Positions 17,089-25,313 of a DNA stretch of 64,000 bases are shown here, in pieces (the first letter of the stretch is position 1; the number at the start of each line of letters is the position of its first letter). The notes under the pieces were generated by a model. The model made no database searches. It was not told the DNA's origin and worked only from the letters and a program-made list of their open reading frames with translations. The DNA comes from CAYUVH01 sp964448135 (GTDB lineage Bacteria; Verrucomicrobiota; Verrucomicrobiia; Limisphaerales; UBA8199): assembly GCA_964448135.1 (NCBI GenBank), contig CAYUVH010000018.1, forward strand, positions 1-64,000, written 5' to 3'. A program made the translations under genes and the position numbers.

Positions 17089-17135
17089 CCTGGGGAAATT
17101 GAGCGCGTGGGGCGTTCGTTCCACCCGGCGGGCGG

Positions 17136-17156
17136 GGTTTTCGCAGCGCGAAAACC
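17136..17156. terminator. Hairpin between convergent genes, possible bidirectional terminator
   Basis: GGTTTTCGC (17136-17144) and GCGAAAACC (17148-17156) are perfect arms around a 3-base loop, in the 93-base gap between convergent genes. There is no clear T-run, so it could equally be a repeat element. Confidence 0.45.
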
Positions 17157-17181
17157 GCCGCCACACCGGAGGAGCCGCCCG

Positions 17182-18015
17182 TTACGGCGTCGTGTCTTTG
17201 ATTCGATAGAATTGCACGCGATTGGTGGGAGAGGCGTCGGCGATGGTGGTAAAGGCGTCATTGCCCGTGATGGGATCGGAAACATTCGCCCACGCGGCGG
17301 GATTGGCGATGTTCGTGCTTCCTTGCAGCACATAGTTGCGGCCGAGTTGGGCCCCGAACTTCACCGTGGCAACTTCGTCCTGCTTCTGGAGGGAAGTGAT
17401 GGTGACGCCCGCCTGAAAGTAAACCTGAAGCAACGCCGATGGTGACTGGATGGGACCGCCCCCGATTCCATTGGTGGACAGATCAAAGGCCTGAAAGGTA
17501 ACGGTGTAAACCCCCGGCTTAGTCGCGGTGAAACGGCGTCCGTGAATGTGGCCGTAGGGATCCGTCCCCGGAGAACCGTCATTTTCACTGAGCCGATACA
17601 AATTGCTGCTCGTCGTTCCGCTGGGAATGGAGATCGTCGGCACGGTTGCGCCCGCATCCCAAAAAGCGAAGCTGCCTCCGGACGGTCCCGTCACCGACAC
17701 GATTTGCGCGAAGATGCGGGAGCCCAGCGCCGGTGCGCCTGGCACCGGGCCTGCATGCGCGAGCGTCGCCGCCAAAGCGGTCAGCGTGATGTTTCCCTGG
17801 TAGTAGCCGCTGTAGGTCCCGCCATTGGTGTAAACCAGGGTAAAGACATAGGCGGAGTTGGTGGCAAAATCCGCGCCGTTGTCGAAATCGAGCGGATCAC
17901 CCTGCGAAGTCCCGACCGCGCCGACATTCAAATGTCCGTGGTCGGCGGCGAAGGAACTGGAGACGGTGGCGGCGATTCCCATCGCCGCGATCAAAGCAAA
18001 TACACTGCGTTTCAT
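17182..18015 (-). CDS. Secreted protein of unknown function with C-terminal FYRI-type module
   Basis: The 277-residue protein has a signal peptide (SVFALIAAMGIAATVSSSFAA) followed directly by HGHLNVG. The central part (about 25-200) is beta-rich, with a second His pair in DPYGHIHGRRF; together these His residues could bind metal, but this is inference. Residues about 212-277 are the shared C-terminal module (NYVLQGSTNI ... VQFYRIKDTTP). I do not recognise the central domain. The start ATG at 18015 is chosen over one ten codons upstream because the signal peptide begins there. It lies downstream of a prepilin-type gene on the same strand. Confidence 0.75.
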   Translation of the reverse strand: MKRSVFALIAAMGIAATVSSSFAADHGHLNVGAVGTSQGDPLDFDNGADFATNSAYVFTLVYTNGGTYSGYYQGNITLTALAATLAHAGPVPGAPALGSRIFAQIVSVTGPSGGSFAFWDAGATVPTISIPSGTTSSNLYRLSENDGSPGTDPYGHIHGRRFTATKPGVYTVTFQAFDLSTNGIGGGPIQSPSALLQVYFQAGVTITSLQKQDEVATVKFGAQLGRNYVLQGSTNIANPAAWANVSDPITGNDAFTTIADASPTNRVQFYRIKDTTP

Positions 18016-18041
18016 AATCTGTCTGTGTGAGATAAGATGTT

Positions 18042-18680
18042 TCAAGGTTTGCCGGCCGGGTTCACAAAACGCGAACCGGTCTGCGTTAGAAAATTTTTAA
18101 TAAGGGTCCATTTCTGGAATTGAGCGTGGGCGTCCACGAAAAGGTAATTGGCTCCGCCCTGGTGCTGCTGCACGGCCACTTCCGAAGCGAATCCGATGGG
18201 CGAGTAATCGCCGTCATCCGGATCCGCAAAATGGAAATGGTCGTTGTAAGCATAGGTGGCCGCGCATTCGGTGAGCTGCATGGTCTGGGCCGGTGCGGGC
18301 ACCCGCGCCAGGGTGGCGTAGTCGGGATGCGTATCCCCCGCCGCGGGTGGCAGCAGGAAATCGTTGATGGCGTAAGTATAGGGACGAATCCGGTTCGGGT
18401 CGGAGGGACACCGCCAAAGATTCGTTCCGTTGGTGTAAGGCTGCAGCGTGCCGACCCAGGATTGCCCCTCGTGCGCGGAGCGCGGGAGGGCGTCCTCGTT
18501 GTCGTGCTCATACATTGCGCTCGCCAGGCCCATCTGGTGGAGGTTGTTGACGCACGCGGTACCCAACGCCCGCTGTTTGCTTTTGGCGAGTGCGGGCAGA
18601 AGCATTGCCGCCAGAATCGCGATAATGGCGATGACCACCAGCAATTCGATCAGCGTAAAGGCATGTCGGCAATTTTTCAT
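18042..18680 (-). CDS. Prepilin-type N-terminal cleavage/methylation protein, H-X9-D-A-H variant
   Basis: The 212-residue protein begins MKNCRHAF and then the pilin signature FTLIELLVVIAI, with LLPALAKSKQRA after it as in the relatives. The C-terminal motif is HQGGANYLFVDAH: the spacing of H-X9-D is kept but the usual Gly after Asp is Ala. The start at 18680 is placed just before the pilin leader; the frame is open upstream to 18851 without homology. Neighbours on the same strand are a small CxxC membrane protein upstream and a secreted protein downstream. Confidence 0.87.
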   Translation of the reverse strand: MKNCRHAFTLIELLVVIAIIAILAAMLLPALAKSKQRALGTACVNNLHQMGLASAMYEHDNEDALPRSAHEGQSWVGTLQPYTNGTNLWRCPSDPNRIRPYTYAINDFLLPPAAGDTHPDYATLARVPAPAQTMQLTECAATYAYNDHFHFADPDDGDYSPIGFASEVAVQQHQGGANYLFVDAHAQFQKWTLIKNFLTQTGSRFVNPAGKP

Positions 18681-18789
18681 CGGCGTACGGTCTGCGAGCG
18701 GGTTTCCCCGGAAACGGAATTGAATCAGCCCGCAAGTTGTGGTCGCGGACTGGAGATTCGAGCGCGCAAGCGCCCGACCAGAGGAAGGC

Positions 18790-19164
18790 TCAGGCGGGCC
18801 GTGGGGGCGGGAGGAGGGGCGGCTGGGAACGTCCGGCCGCCGAGTCGTCAAGGACCGTGGACGGGGAACACGTTACGAAAGGAAAGAGAACAATGGTTTC
18901 GTCGCGCTGATGCAGGGTGAGTTTCTTGCCTTCAAATTGCTGCTGGCTCTTCTCCCCGGCCTTGCGCTCCTTCGAGATTTGTTTGCACAGGGCGCAGGGA
19001 TGTTTGCCGTCGAAGGTTTTTTCCAGCGCGGTGGCCAGGCTGGCCTGCTGGCTGAAATTGTAAACCATGCCGACCCAGGCGACCGATTGGAGGAGGACAA
19101 GATGACAGCCGATGGAAAGCGCCAGCGTTACCGCAATCAAGATTTTGGGCAACTGGTGACGCAC
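18790..19164 (-). CDS. Small membrane-anchored protein with HPCxLC motif
   Basis: The 124-residue protein has one N-terminal hydrophobic segment (ILIAVTLALSIGCHLVLLQSVAWVG, at about 8-32), then a soluble part with KHPCALCKQI, where the two cysteines are spaced C-X2-C next to a histidine, and a Pro-rich tail ending LLPPPRPA. The layout resembles DUF2946-type or copper-related small proteins, and copper genes occur 12 kb upstream, but I cannot assign a family. It is probably periplasm-facing; a metal-binding or redox role is inference. Confidence 0.6.
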   Translation of the reverse strand: MRHQLPKILIAVTLALSIGCHLVLLQSVAWVGMVYNFSQQASLATALEKTFDGKHPCALCKQISKERKAGEKSQQQFEGKKLTLHQRDETIVLFPFVTCSPSTVLDDSAAGRSQPPLLPPPRPA

Positions 19165-19262
19165 CTAGGCATGGTGGAACCGGGACCCGCGGATGTCAAA
19201 TGGAATGCGTGCGTGCCAGCACAAACGTAACTGAAATTGCGTGAAAAACTGGCGTCACAAAT

Positions 19263-19397
19263 CGTAGCGCAGATTTCCAATCTGCTGTATCGCCGACTTC
19301 CAGTCGGCAGGCCTCCCAATCAAGCCACCGCCAAGAGCAGTTGAAAACCTTGCGGATTCGAAATCCGCGATACAGCAGACTGGAAGTCTGTGCTACG
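19263..19397. repeat. REP-C: inverted pair of double-hairpin units
   Basis: Unit 1 (19263-19312) and unit 2 (19348-19397, opposite strand) each read CGTAGC, a first hairpin with TTCC loop, TGTATCGC, and a second hairpin with TTCC or TTCG loop. The first stem is GCAGATT/AATCTGC in unit 1 and ACAGACT/AGTCTGC in unit 2, the second CCGACT/AGTCGG and GCGGATT/AATCCGC, so both sides of the stems change together. Gap 19165-19557 holds nothing else I can support. Confidence 0.72.
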
Positions 19398-19557
19398 AAG
19401 CCGGATGTGTCTGCCCCGGTGTTCGTGTGGTTTCGCCTTGCCGCGCCGGGGCGGCAAGTTAGCATGGGCCGCTCGTGAATCTGCGGTTTTTTACCTGTTA
19501 CCCACGGAGTCCGCGCGGCGGATCAGCGGGCTTTCCCCTCACCCTGGCGGTTCTGGC

Positions 19558-21387
19558 ATGAGCAACGTCCGGACCGTGCTGGGCCTTTCGGCCTTTTACC
19601 ACGACAGCGCGGCCTGCCTGGTGCGCGATGGCAAAATCATCGCCGCCGCCCAGGAGGAACGCTTCACCCGCAAAAAACACGATCCCGCTTTTCCAAAGAA
19701 TTCCGTCGACTATTGCCTGCGCGAGGCCGGGCTGAAGATGGCGGATGTGGATCTCGTGTCGTTCTACGAGAAGCCGTTCGAGAAATTCGATCGCATCCTG
19801 CACAGCTATCTGGCCTACGCGCCGTCGGGCTTCCGTTCGTTCCTGATGTCCATCCCGCTCTGGATTCGCGAGCGCATCTGGATGAAGACGCTGATCGCGG
19901 AGCAATTGGGTTACGCGGGCAAAATCATTTTCCCCGAGCACCATGAATCCCATGCCGCCTCGGCCTTCTTCCCCTGCCCCTACCCCGAGGCCGCCATTCT
20001 GACCGTGGACGGCGTCGGCGAATGGACCACCACGAGCCTCGGCTCCGGGCGCGGGAATCGCATCGAACTGCTCAGCGAACTCCAATTCCCGCACTCGCTC
20101 GGCCTGCTTTATTCGGCGTTCACTTACTTCACCGGATTCCGGGTCAATTCCGGCGAATACAAACTCATGGGTCTCGCGCCGTACGGCGAACCCAAATACG
20201 TCGACCTCATCCTGAAAGAACTCGTGGACCTCAAGCCGGATGGCTCGTTCCGGCTGAACATGAAGTATTTCAACTACGGCGTCGGCCTGACGATGACGAA
20301 TCAGCGGTTTGCTGATCTGTTCGGCGGTCCGGCGCGCAAGGGTGAATCGAAGCTGACTCAGCGCGACATGGACCTGGCGCGCTCCATCCAGGAGGTCACC
20401 GAGGAAATCATGTATCGGATGGCCAAGCATGCGCGCGCTGAAACGGGGATGAAGAATCTCTGTCTCGCCGGAGGCGTGGCGCTGAATTGCGTGGCCAATG
20501 GCCGCATCCTCCGCGAGGGCGTATTCGAAAAAATCTGGATTCAACCCGCAGCCGGCGATGCCGGGGGCGCGCTGGGCGCGGCCCTGTTGGCCTGGCATCA
20601 ATACCTCGACAACCCACGCCAGGCTGATGGCGTTCGTGATTCGCAAAGTGCTTCCCTGCTCGGCCCGGCCTATTCGCGTGATGAAATTCGCGCCTTCCTG
20701 AAGGAAAAAAATGTTCCCTTCACCGAACTTTCCGATGAAGAGCTTCCGGCAAAGATGGCCGACCTGATCGCGTCGGACAAAGTCATCGGTTGGTTTCAGG
20801 GGCGGATGGAGTTCGGCCCGCGGGCGCTCGGAGCGCGCTCGATCATCGGCGATGCGCGCTCGCCGAAAATGCAGGAAGTGATGAACTTGAAAATCAAGTT
20901 CCGCGAAAGCTTCCGGCCATTCGCACCAAGCGTCCTGCGCGAGCGGGTTTCCGATTACTTCGAACTCGATGGCGAGAGTCCCTACATGCTGCTGGTGGCG
21001 CCCGTGGCGAAGTCACGCCGCCGTTCGCTCTCGTCGGAGGAGGAAAAGCGTTTCGGCATGGAGAAGCTGCTGACGATCCGGTCCGAAATTCCGGCGGTGA
21101 CGCACGTGGATTTTTCCGCGCGCATCCAGACAGTCACTGAGGAGGACAACCCGGTTTATTACCGCACGATCAAGGAGTTTGAAAAACGCCACGGCTGCCC
21201 GGTGATCATCAACACGTCCTTTAACGTCCGCGGTGAGCCGGTGGTTTGCGCGCCCGAGCACGCCTGGATGTGTTTCATGCGCACGAACATGGATTACCTC
21301 TTGCTCGGCAATTTCCTCCTGGAGAAGACCGAGCAGAAGCCGCTCGAAAAGGACATCGAGTGGCTGCGCGAATTCGAACTCGACTGA
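19558..21387 (+). CDS. Carbamoyltransferase (NodU/CmcH family)
   Basis: The 609-residue protein has the N-terminal carbamoyltransferase domain (LGLSAFYHDSAACLVRDG at the start, EHHESHAASAFF in the middle, LAGGVALNCVANG) and the C-terminal domain (QGRMEFGPRALGARSI, VIINTSFNVRGEP). These enzymes use carbamoyl phosphate and ATP to carbamoylate a hydroxyl of a natural product, polysaccharide or nodulation factor. The start is the ATG at 19558 (MSNVRTVLGLS); the frame is open 168 bases further up but covers a repeat. One base separates it from the SxtJ-like gene, so they form a unit. The usual third partner, a tiny DUF5989 (SxtK-like) protein, was not found. Confidence 0.93.
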   Translation: MSNVRTVLGLSAFYHDSAACLVRDGKIIAAAQEERFTRKKHDPAFPKNSVDYCLREAGLKMADVDLVSFYEKPFEKFDRILHSYLAYAPSGFRSFLMSIPLWIRERIWMKTLIAEQLGYAGKIIFPEHHESHAASAFFPCPYPEAAILTVDGVGEWTTTSLGSGRGNRIELLSELQFPHSLGLLYSAFTYFTGFRVNSGEYKLMGLAPYGEPKYVDLILKELVDLKPDGSFRLNMKYFNYGVGLTMTNQRFADLFGGPARKGESKLTQRDMDLARSIQEVTEEIMYRMAKHARAETGMKNLCLAGGVALNCVANGRILREGVFEKIWIQPAAGDAGGALGAALLAWHQYLDNPRQADGVRDSQSASLLGPAYSRDEIRAFLKEKNVPFTELSDEELPAKMADLIASDKVIGWFQGRMEFGPRALGARSIIGDARSPKMQEVMNLKIKFRESFRPFAPSVLRERVSDYFELDGESPYMLLVAPVAKSRRRSLSSEEEKRFGMEKLLTIRSEIPAVTHVDFSARIQTVTEEDNPVYYRTIKEFEKRHGCPVIINTSFNVRGEPVVCAPEHAWMCFMRTNMDYLLLGNFLLEKTEQKPLEKDIEWLREFELD

Positions 21388-21388
21388 C

Positions 21389-21805
21389 ATGGTCCGCGAC
21401 GAAATCAAACAACTGAAGACCGGCCCGCGCGACCTGCGCAAATTCGGGCTGATGGTCGGCGGCGTGTTCGCAGCGTTGGGGCTCATCATGCTGCTGCGCC
21501 ACAAGCCGCATTACCCGTGGTTTCTCACTCCGGGGATCATATTGATCGTCGCCGGCGCGGTCGTGCCGAAGGCCCTGAAGTACGTCTATATCGCCTGGAT
21601 GTCGCTGGCGATCGTGCTCGGACTGATTGTTTCGACGATATTGCTGACGCTGTTCTTCTTCCTGGTGGTCACACCGATTGGGTTGGTGGCGCGGATGGTG
21701 GGGAAGGATTTTCTGCGGCTTAAGTTGGACAAACAGGCGAGCAGTTACTGGATTCCGCGCCCCAAGACGCCCAAGGCGCCGGCGGAGTACGAGCGGCAGT
21801 TTTAG
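21389..21805 (+). CDS. SxtJ-family membrane protein
   Basis: The 138-residue protein has an N-terminal helical part (VRDEIKQLKTGPRDLRKFG), two paired membrane regions at about 20-62 and 70-105, and a short cytoplasmic tail (DKQASSYWIPR). The pattern and its place right after a carbamoyltransferase match SxtJ, named from the saxitoxin cluster, which in many non-toxin bacteria simply travels with this enzyme. Role unknown; it may anchor the carbamoyltransferase at the membrane. The ATG sits one base after the upstream stop. Confidence 0.85.
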   Translation: MVRDEIKQLKTGPRDLRKFGLMVGGVFAALGLIMLLRHKPHYPWFLTPGIILIVAGAVVPKALKYVYIAWMSLAIVLGLIVSTILLTLFFFLVVTPIGLVARMVGKDFLRLKLDKQASSYWIPRPKTPKAPAEYERQF

Positions 21806-21895
21806 ACTGCCGTGGCGGCCCGGGTGGCAGGGCTCCATTTGGCCCGGCGTCCCCTGGCTTTCGGATAAATGGAGCCTCGTTACCTCGGCTGCTAC
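21804..21895. repeat. REP-B inverted repeat
   Basis: The right arm (21866-21895) reads TAAATGGAGCCTCG, TTACCTCGGC, TGCTAC; the left arm near 21804-21838 is a decayed inverted copy (GGCAGGGCTCCATTT). Better-kept copies are at 53976-54047 and 57039-57114. Confidence 0.65.
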
Positions 21896-21992
21896 GGATT
21901 CAGGAGGAATTTCGCGTGACGAATTGAACGTTGCGAAACCTAATAGGTCTGGATATAGAGAGGTGAATCGAATCAAGCAGGCTAAAGGCACC

Positions 21993-24206
21993 ATGACGGG
22001 AACTTACGAAACGGCGGCGGGCCCGTGGCGCGGAGCGGGTCGGCGAATTTCGCTGCGATTATTCGGCGTCCTCGCCACGATTTTATTCGCCGCCTTTACT
22101 TCCCGCGCGGCGATCCAGTTCGATGTTTTCCTCGGCAATGACGGCATCATCACCGAGGCGGCGTGGTTCCCGGTCATCTGCGAAATCAAGAACGACGGCG
22201 CGGCTTTCACGGGCATCGTCGAAGTCAGCGCAGGCGCCTATAACCAGGGCCAGACCCGGCGGCTGCTCGTGGAACTGCCCACCGGCACGCTTAAGCGCGT
22301 CTACATTCCGGTGTTCGCTTCGGGCCGCGGATTCAACACCTGGGACGTGCGCCTGCTCGACGAACGCGGCCGTGTCCGCGCGGAACAGACCGGCGTCAAA
22401 GCCCGCAAGCAGACCCCGGCCGCCGTCCCGGTGGTCGGCTCCATGCCGCGGACGGCTTCGGGCACGGTCGCCGTGAAACCGGTGCTTGGCGGAGCCTCCG
22501 AATTTCAACCCGTCATGGCGCGCCTGCTTCCAGGCATTTTCCCGGACAACCCGTTGGTTCTCGAAGGCGTCAGCACCATTTACCTTAACTCCGAGCGCGC
22601 CGCCGAACTGTCGAACCCCCAGGCCCACGCGCTGCTCGCCTGGATGGATAGCGGCGGACATTTGATCGTCGGCGTGGAGCAACCCGGCGACATCAACGCC
22701 CTGCCTTGGCTGCGCGGCACCCTGCCTTGCGAAATCACGGATTTGAAACAGATCGCCCGCCACTCAGAACTTCAGGATTGGCTGCGGACGCCCAATTGGC
22801 CGCGCGAGAGCGGCAACTCCCCGCGCTCGACCGCAGCCCGGCGCAACCGGCGGCCCAATTCCTCGCCGCCCGCGAATGATTCCCGCGCCGCCAATCCCTT
22901 CAGCGACCTCAAGGCGGACAACACGTTCGAAGCCGCGGAAATGCAGGTGGCCACCGCGAAGTTGCGCGATGGCGAGGTCATCGTCGGCACGAAGGAAGCG
23001 CCGCTCGTCGTCAGTGCCCAGCGGGGTCGCGGCACGGTCACCGTGCTGCTCTTCAGCCCGGAGCGGGAGCCGATGGCCAAATGGGACAACCTTCCGGTGT
23101 TCTGGGCCAAGCTCGCCGGCGTGCCCGGCGACTGGTACGTCCAGGATGTCCCCATGCGCCAGGGCGGCTACAGCAGCGACGGGATTTTCGGCTCGATGAT
23201 CGAAACGCGCCAGGTCCACAAGCTGCCGCTCGGCTGGCTGTTGTGCTTGCTGCTGGTTTATCTGGTGGTTATCGGTCCGCTCGACCAGTTCTGGCTCAAG
23301 CGCATCAACAAACCGATGCTGACCTGGATCACTTTCCCCTGTTACGTGGTTTTCTTCTCGGTCCTGATTTACATCATCGGCTACAAGCTTCGCGCCGGTG
23401 AATCCGAATGGAACGAACTGAATATCGTGGACGTCCTGCCGCACGGCGAGCGCGCCGACTTGCGCGGCCGCACCTATGCCTCGGTTTATTCGCCGGCGAA
23501 CCAGCGCTATGAATTGAGCGGCGGCGAACGCTACGCCACTTTCCGCGGCGAATACGCAGGCGCGTGGGGCGGCGGCGGCACCTCCGCCGAACGCGCTTCC
23601 GTCATGCAATCCGGCGACAGCTTCAAAGCCGAAGCCTACGTGCCCGTTTGGACGAGCCAGCTTTTTGTCAGCGACTGGTGGCAGCCGGCCAACAACCTGG
23701 CCCCGATCATTTCCACCGTCACCGCCACGAACGACGGCTGGCGCGTGACAATCCAGAACCTGACCGACCATTCGTTGAGCAACGCCATGGCAGTGATCGA
23801 AGGCCGCGTATCGCGGCTGGGCGTCGTCGCGCCCAAGAGCACCTCGTCCTTTAGCGTGACGCGCGGTTCGGGCCAGTCCGTCGATGAATTTGTCACCCAA
23901 TGCTCCTCGATGTTCCATATGGCCGTTCAATCCCGTCGCCAGTCCTTCGGCGGCAGCGGGCATATCGAAAATCTTCCGGACGCATCGGCCGCGGCTTCCT
24001 TCCTTTCGCACGTGTCCGGCGATGAAGGCGGATGGACGCGGTTCACCTCGCCACCCGGGCTGGATCTTTCGCGCGAAGTGACACCGGAAAACGCCATCAT
24101 CATGGCCTGGAGCGACGGCTATTCACCGATCAAACCCATGCGGCAATTCACGTCGCGCCGCACCCACGAAAACACCTTCTGGCGGCTGGTCACGCCTATT
24201 CAATAA
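21993..24206 (+). CDS. Large membrane protein, auxiliary subunit of an ABC exporter
   Basis: The 737-residue protein has an N-terminal hydrophobic segment (about 20-40), a long extracytoplasmic region of about 370 residues, two membrane segments at about 411-432 and 440-465 (LLCLLLVYLVVIGPLD; TWITFPCYVVFFSVLIYIIGY), and a second large domain. It contains a stretch ALLAWMDSGGHLIVGV like the GATase/DUF4350-type fold found in GldG-type ABC partners. It is the first gene of a run with an ATPase six bases downstream and two permeases. Start ATG 21993 has AAAGG nearby. The substrate is unknown. Confidence 0.75.
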   Translation: MTGTYETAAGPWRGAGRRISLRLFGVLATILFAAFTSRAAIQFDVFLGNDGIITEAAWFPVICEIKNDGAAFTGIVEVSAGAYNQGQTRRLLVELPTGTLKRVYIPVFASGRGFNTWDVRLLDERGRVRAEQTGVKARKQTPAAVPVVGSMPRTASGTVAVKPVLGGASEFQPVMARLLPGIFPDNPLVLEGVSTIYLNSERAAELSNPQAHALLAWMDSGGHLIVGVEQPGDINALPWLRGTLPCEITDLKQIARHSELQDWLRTPNWPRESGNSPRSTAARRNRRPNSSPPANDSRAANPFSDLKADNTFEAAEMQVATAKLRDGEVIVGTKEAPLVVSAQRGRGTVTVLLFSPEREPMAKWDNLPVFWAKLAGVPGDWYVQDVPMRQGGYSSDGIFGSMIETRQVHKLPLGWLLCLLLVYLVVIGPLDQFWLKRINKPMLTWITFPCYVVFFSVLIYIIGYKLRAGESEWNELNIVDVLPHGERADLRGRTYASVYSPANQRYELSGGERYATFRGEYAGAWGGGGTSAERASVMQSGDSFKAEAYVPVWTSQLFVSDWWQPANNLAPIISTVTATNDGWRVTIQNLTDHSLSNAMAVIEGRVSRLGVVAPKSTSSFSVTRGSGQSVDEFVTQCSSMFHMAVQSRRQSFGGSGHIENLPDASAAASFLSHVSGDEGGWTRFTSPPGLDLSREVTPENAIIMAWSDGYSPIKPMRQFTSRRTHENTFWRLVTPIQ

Positions 24207-24212
24207 CCACGT

Positions 24213-25166
24213 ATGAGCAACGCAGCGCCACCTGTCCCCGCCGTCCAGACGTTCGAACTGACGCGCATGTTCGGCAACCTGCCCGCCCTTTCCGGGCTGA
24301 GCATGACCATCAACCAGGGCGATCTTTTCGGTTTCATCGGCTCCAACGGCGCCGGCAAAACCACCACCCTGCGCATTCTCGCGACGTTCCTTTCGCCCTC
24401 TTCGGGCAGCGCCCAGATCTTCGGCCACGACGTCGTCCGCGAAGCCGATGCCGTCCGCCACGTAATCGGTTACATGCCGGATTTCTTCGGTGTCTACAAG
24501 GACATGGAGGTGACGGAATACCTGGATTTCTTCGGCGCGTGCTATCGCATCCCGACCGCTCAGCGCGAGAAGACGGTGAACGACGTTCTCGAACTGGTCG
24601 GTCTGAGCGAAAAGAAAGGCTTCCTGATCGGCGCGCTCAGCCGTGGCATGCAGCAACGCCTCGGCCTGGCCCGCGTGCTCGTGCACGATCCGCGCCTGCT
24701 TCTGCTCGACGAGCCCGCCAGCGGCCTCGATCCCCGCGCGCGCATCGAGATGATGGCCATTCTCCAGGAACTGCAGCGCCTCGGCAAAACCATCATCATC
24801 TCCTCGCACATCCTCAGCGAGCTGCAGACGCTCTGCAACCGGGTCGCCATCATCGAAAAGGGTCAGTTGATTTACAACGGCCCCGTGCAAGGCGTCCGCG
24901 ACCAGGTCTCGCAAAGCCGGGTCGTCTGGGCCCGCGTGGTGGGCGATTCCGCGCCGGCCGTCGAAATTCTCAAGACCCGCCCGGAGATCACCGAAGTCAC
25001 CACCGTGGACGGCGAACTCAAAATCACCCTCGCCGCAGCGGACACCGATCACAGCATCGTGGCCGACGCCTTGGTGCGGGGCGGTCAGAAGTTGATCGAA
25101 CTGCGCGAGGACGAAATCGGCCTCGAAGAAGTCTTCATGCGGGTCACGCGCGGCGAGACCCAGTAG
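24213..25166 (+). CDS. ABC transporter ATP-binding protein
   Basis: The 317-residue protein is a complete ABC ATPase: Walker A GSNGAGKT (43-50), signature LSRGMQQR (142-149), Walker B LLLLDEPAS (162-170), and switch His199 (SSHI). The C-terminal 90 residues form an accessory domain as in CcmA/NatA/GldA-type exporters of ABC-2 systems. It lies six bases after the auxiliary membrane protein and 147 bases before the first permease, so it presumably powers those two permeases. Confidence 0.95.
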   Translation: MSNAAPPVPAVQTFELTRMFGNLPALSGLSMTINQGDLFGFIGSNGAGKTTTLRILATFLSPSSGSAQIFGHDVVREADAVRHVIGYMPDFFGVYKDMEVTEYLDFFGACYRIPTAQREKTVNDVLELVGLSEKKGFLIGALSRGMQQRLGLARVLVHDPRLLLLDEPASGLDPRARIEMMAILQELQRLGKTIIISSHILSELQTLCNRVAIIEKGQLIYNGPVQGVRDQVSQSRVVWARVVGDSAPAVEILKTRPEITEVTTVDGELKITLAAADTDHSIVADALVRGGQKLIELREDEIGLEEVFMRVTRGETQ

Positions 25167-25313
25167 CCCGTGCACCTGGCAGCGGTAGGTCATGCGGTCA
25201 ACCCAGCTGCGCCGTACTGCCTTTTGCCGGCTATTTTCTTCCCGGCGCGTGAGCCCGGCCTGGCGAAGCGGTCCAAATCGGGATATGCCCCGCCCTGCCC
25301 GGCAGCCTGAACC

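Noticed and set aside
21902..21919. Strong AGGAGG followed by GTG in the leader of the ABC auxiliary gene
   Set aside because: The GTG opens only three codons (GTG ACG AAT TGA), so it is at most a tiny leader peptide and probably chance.
22764..24011. 415-codon open frame on the minus strand
   Set aside because: Antisense to the ABC auxiliary membrane protein, with no recognisable motif.
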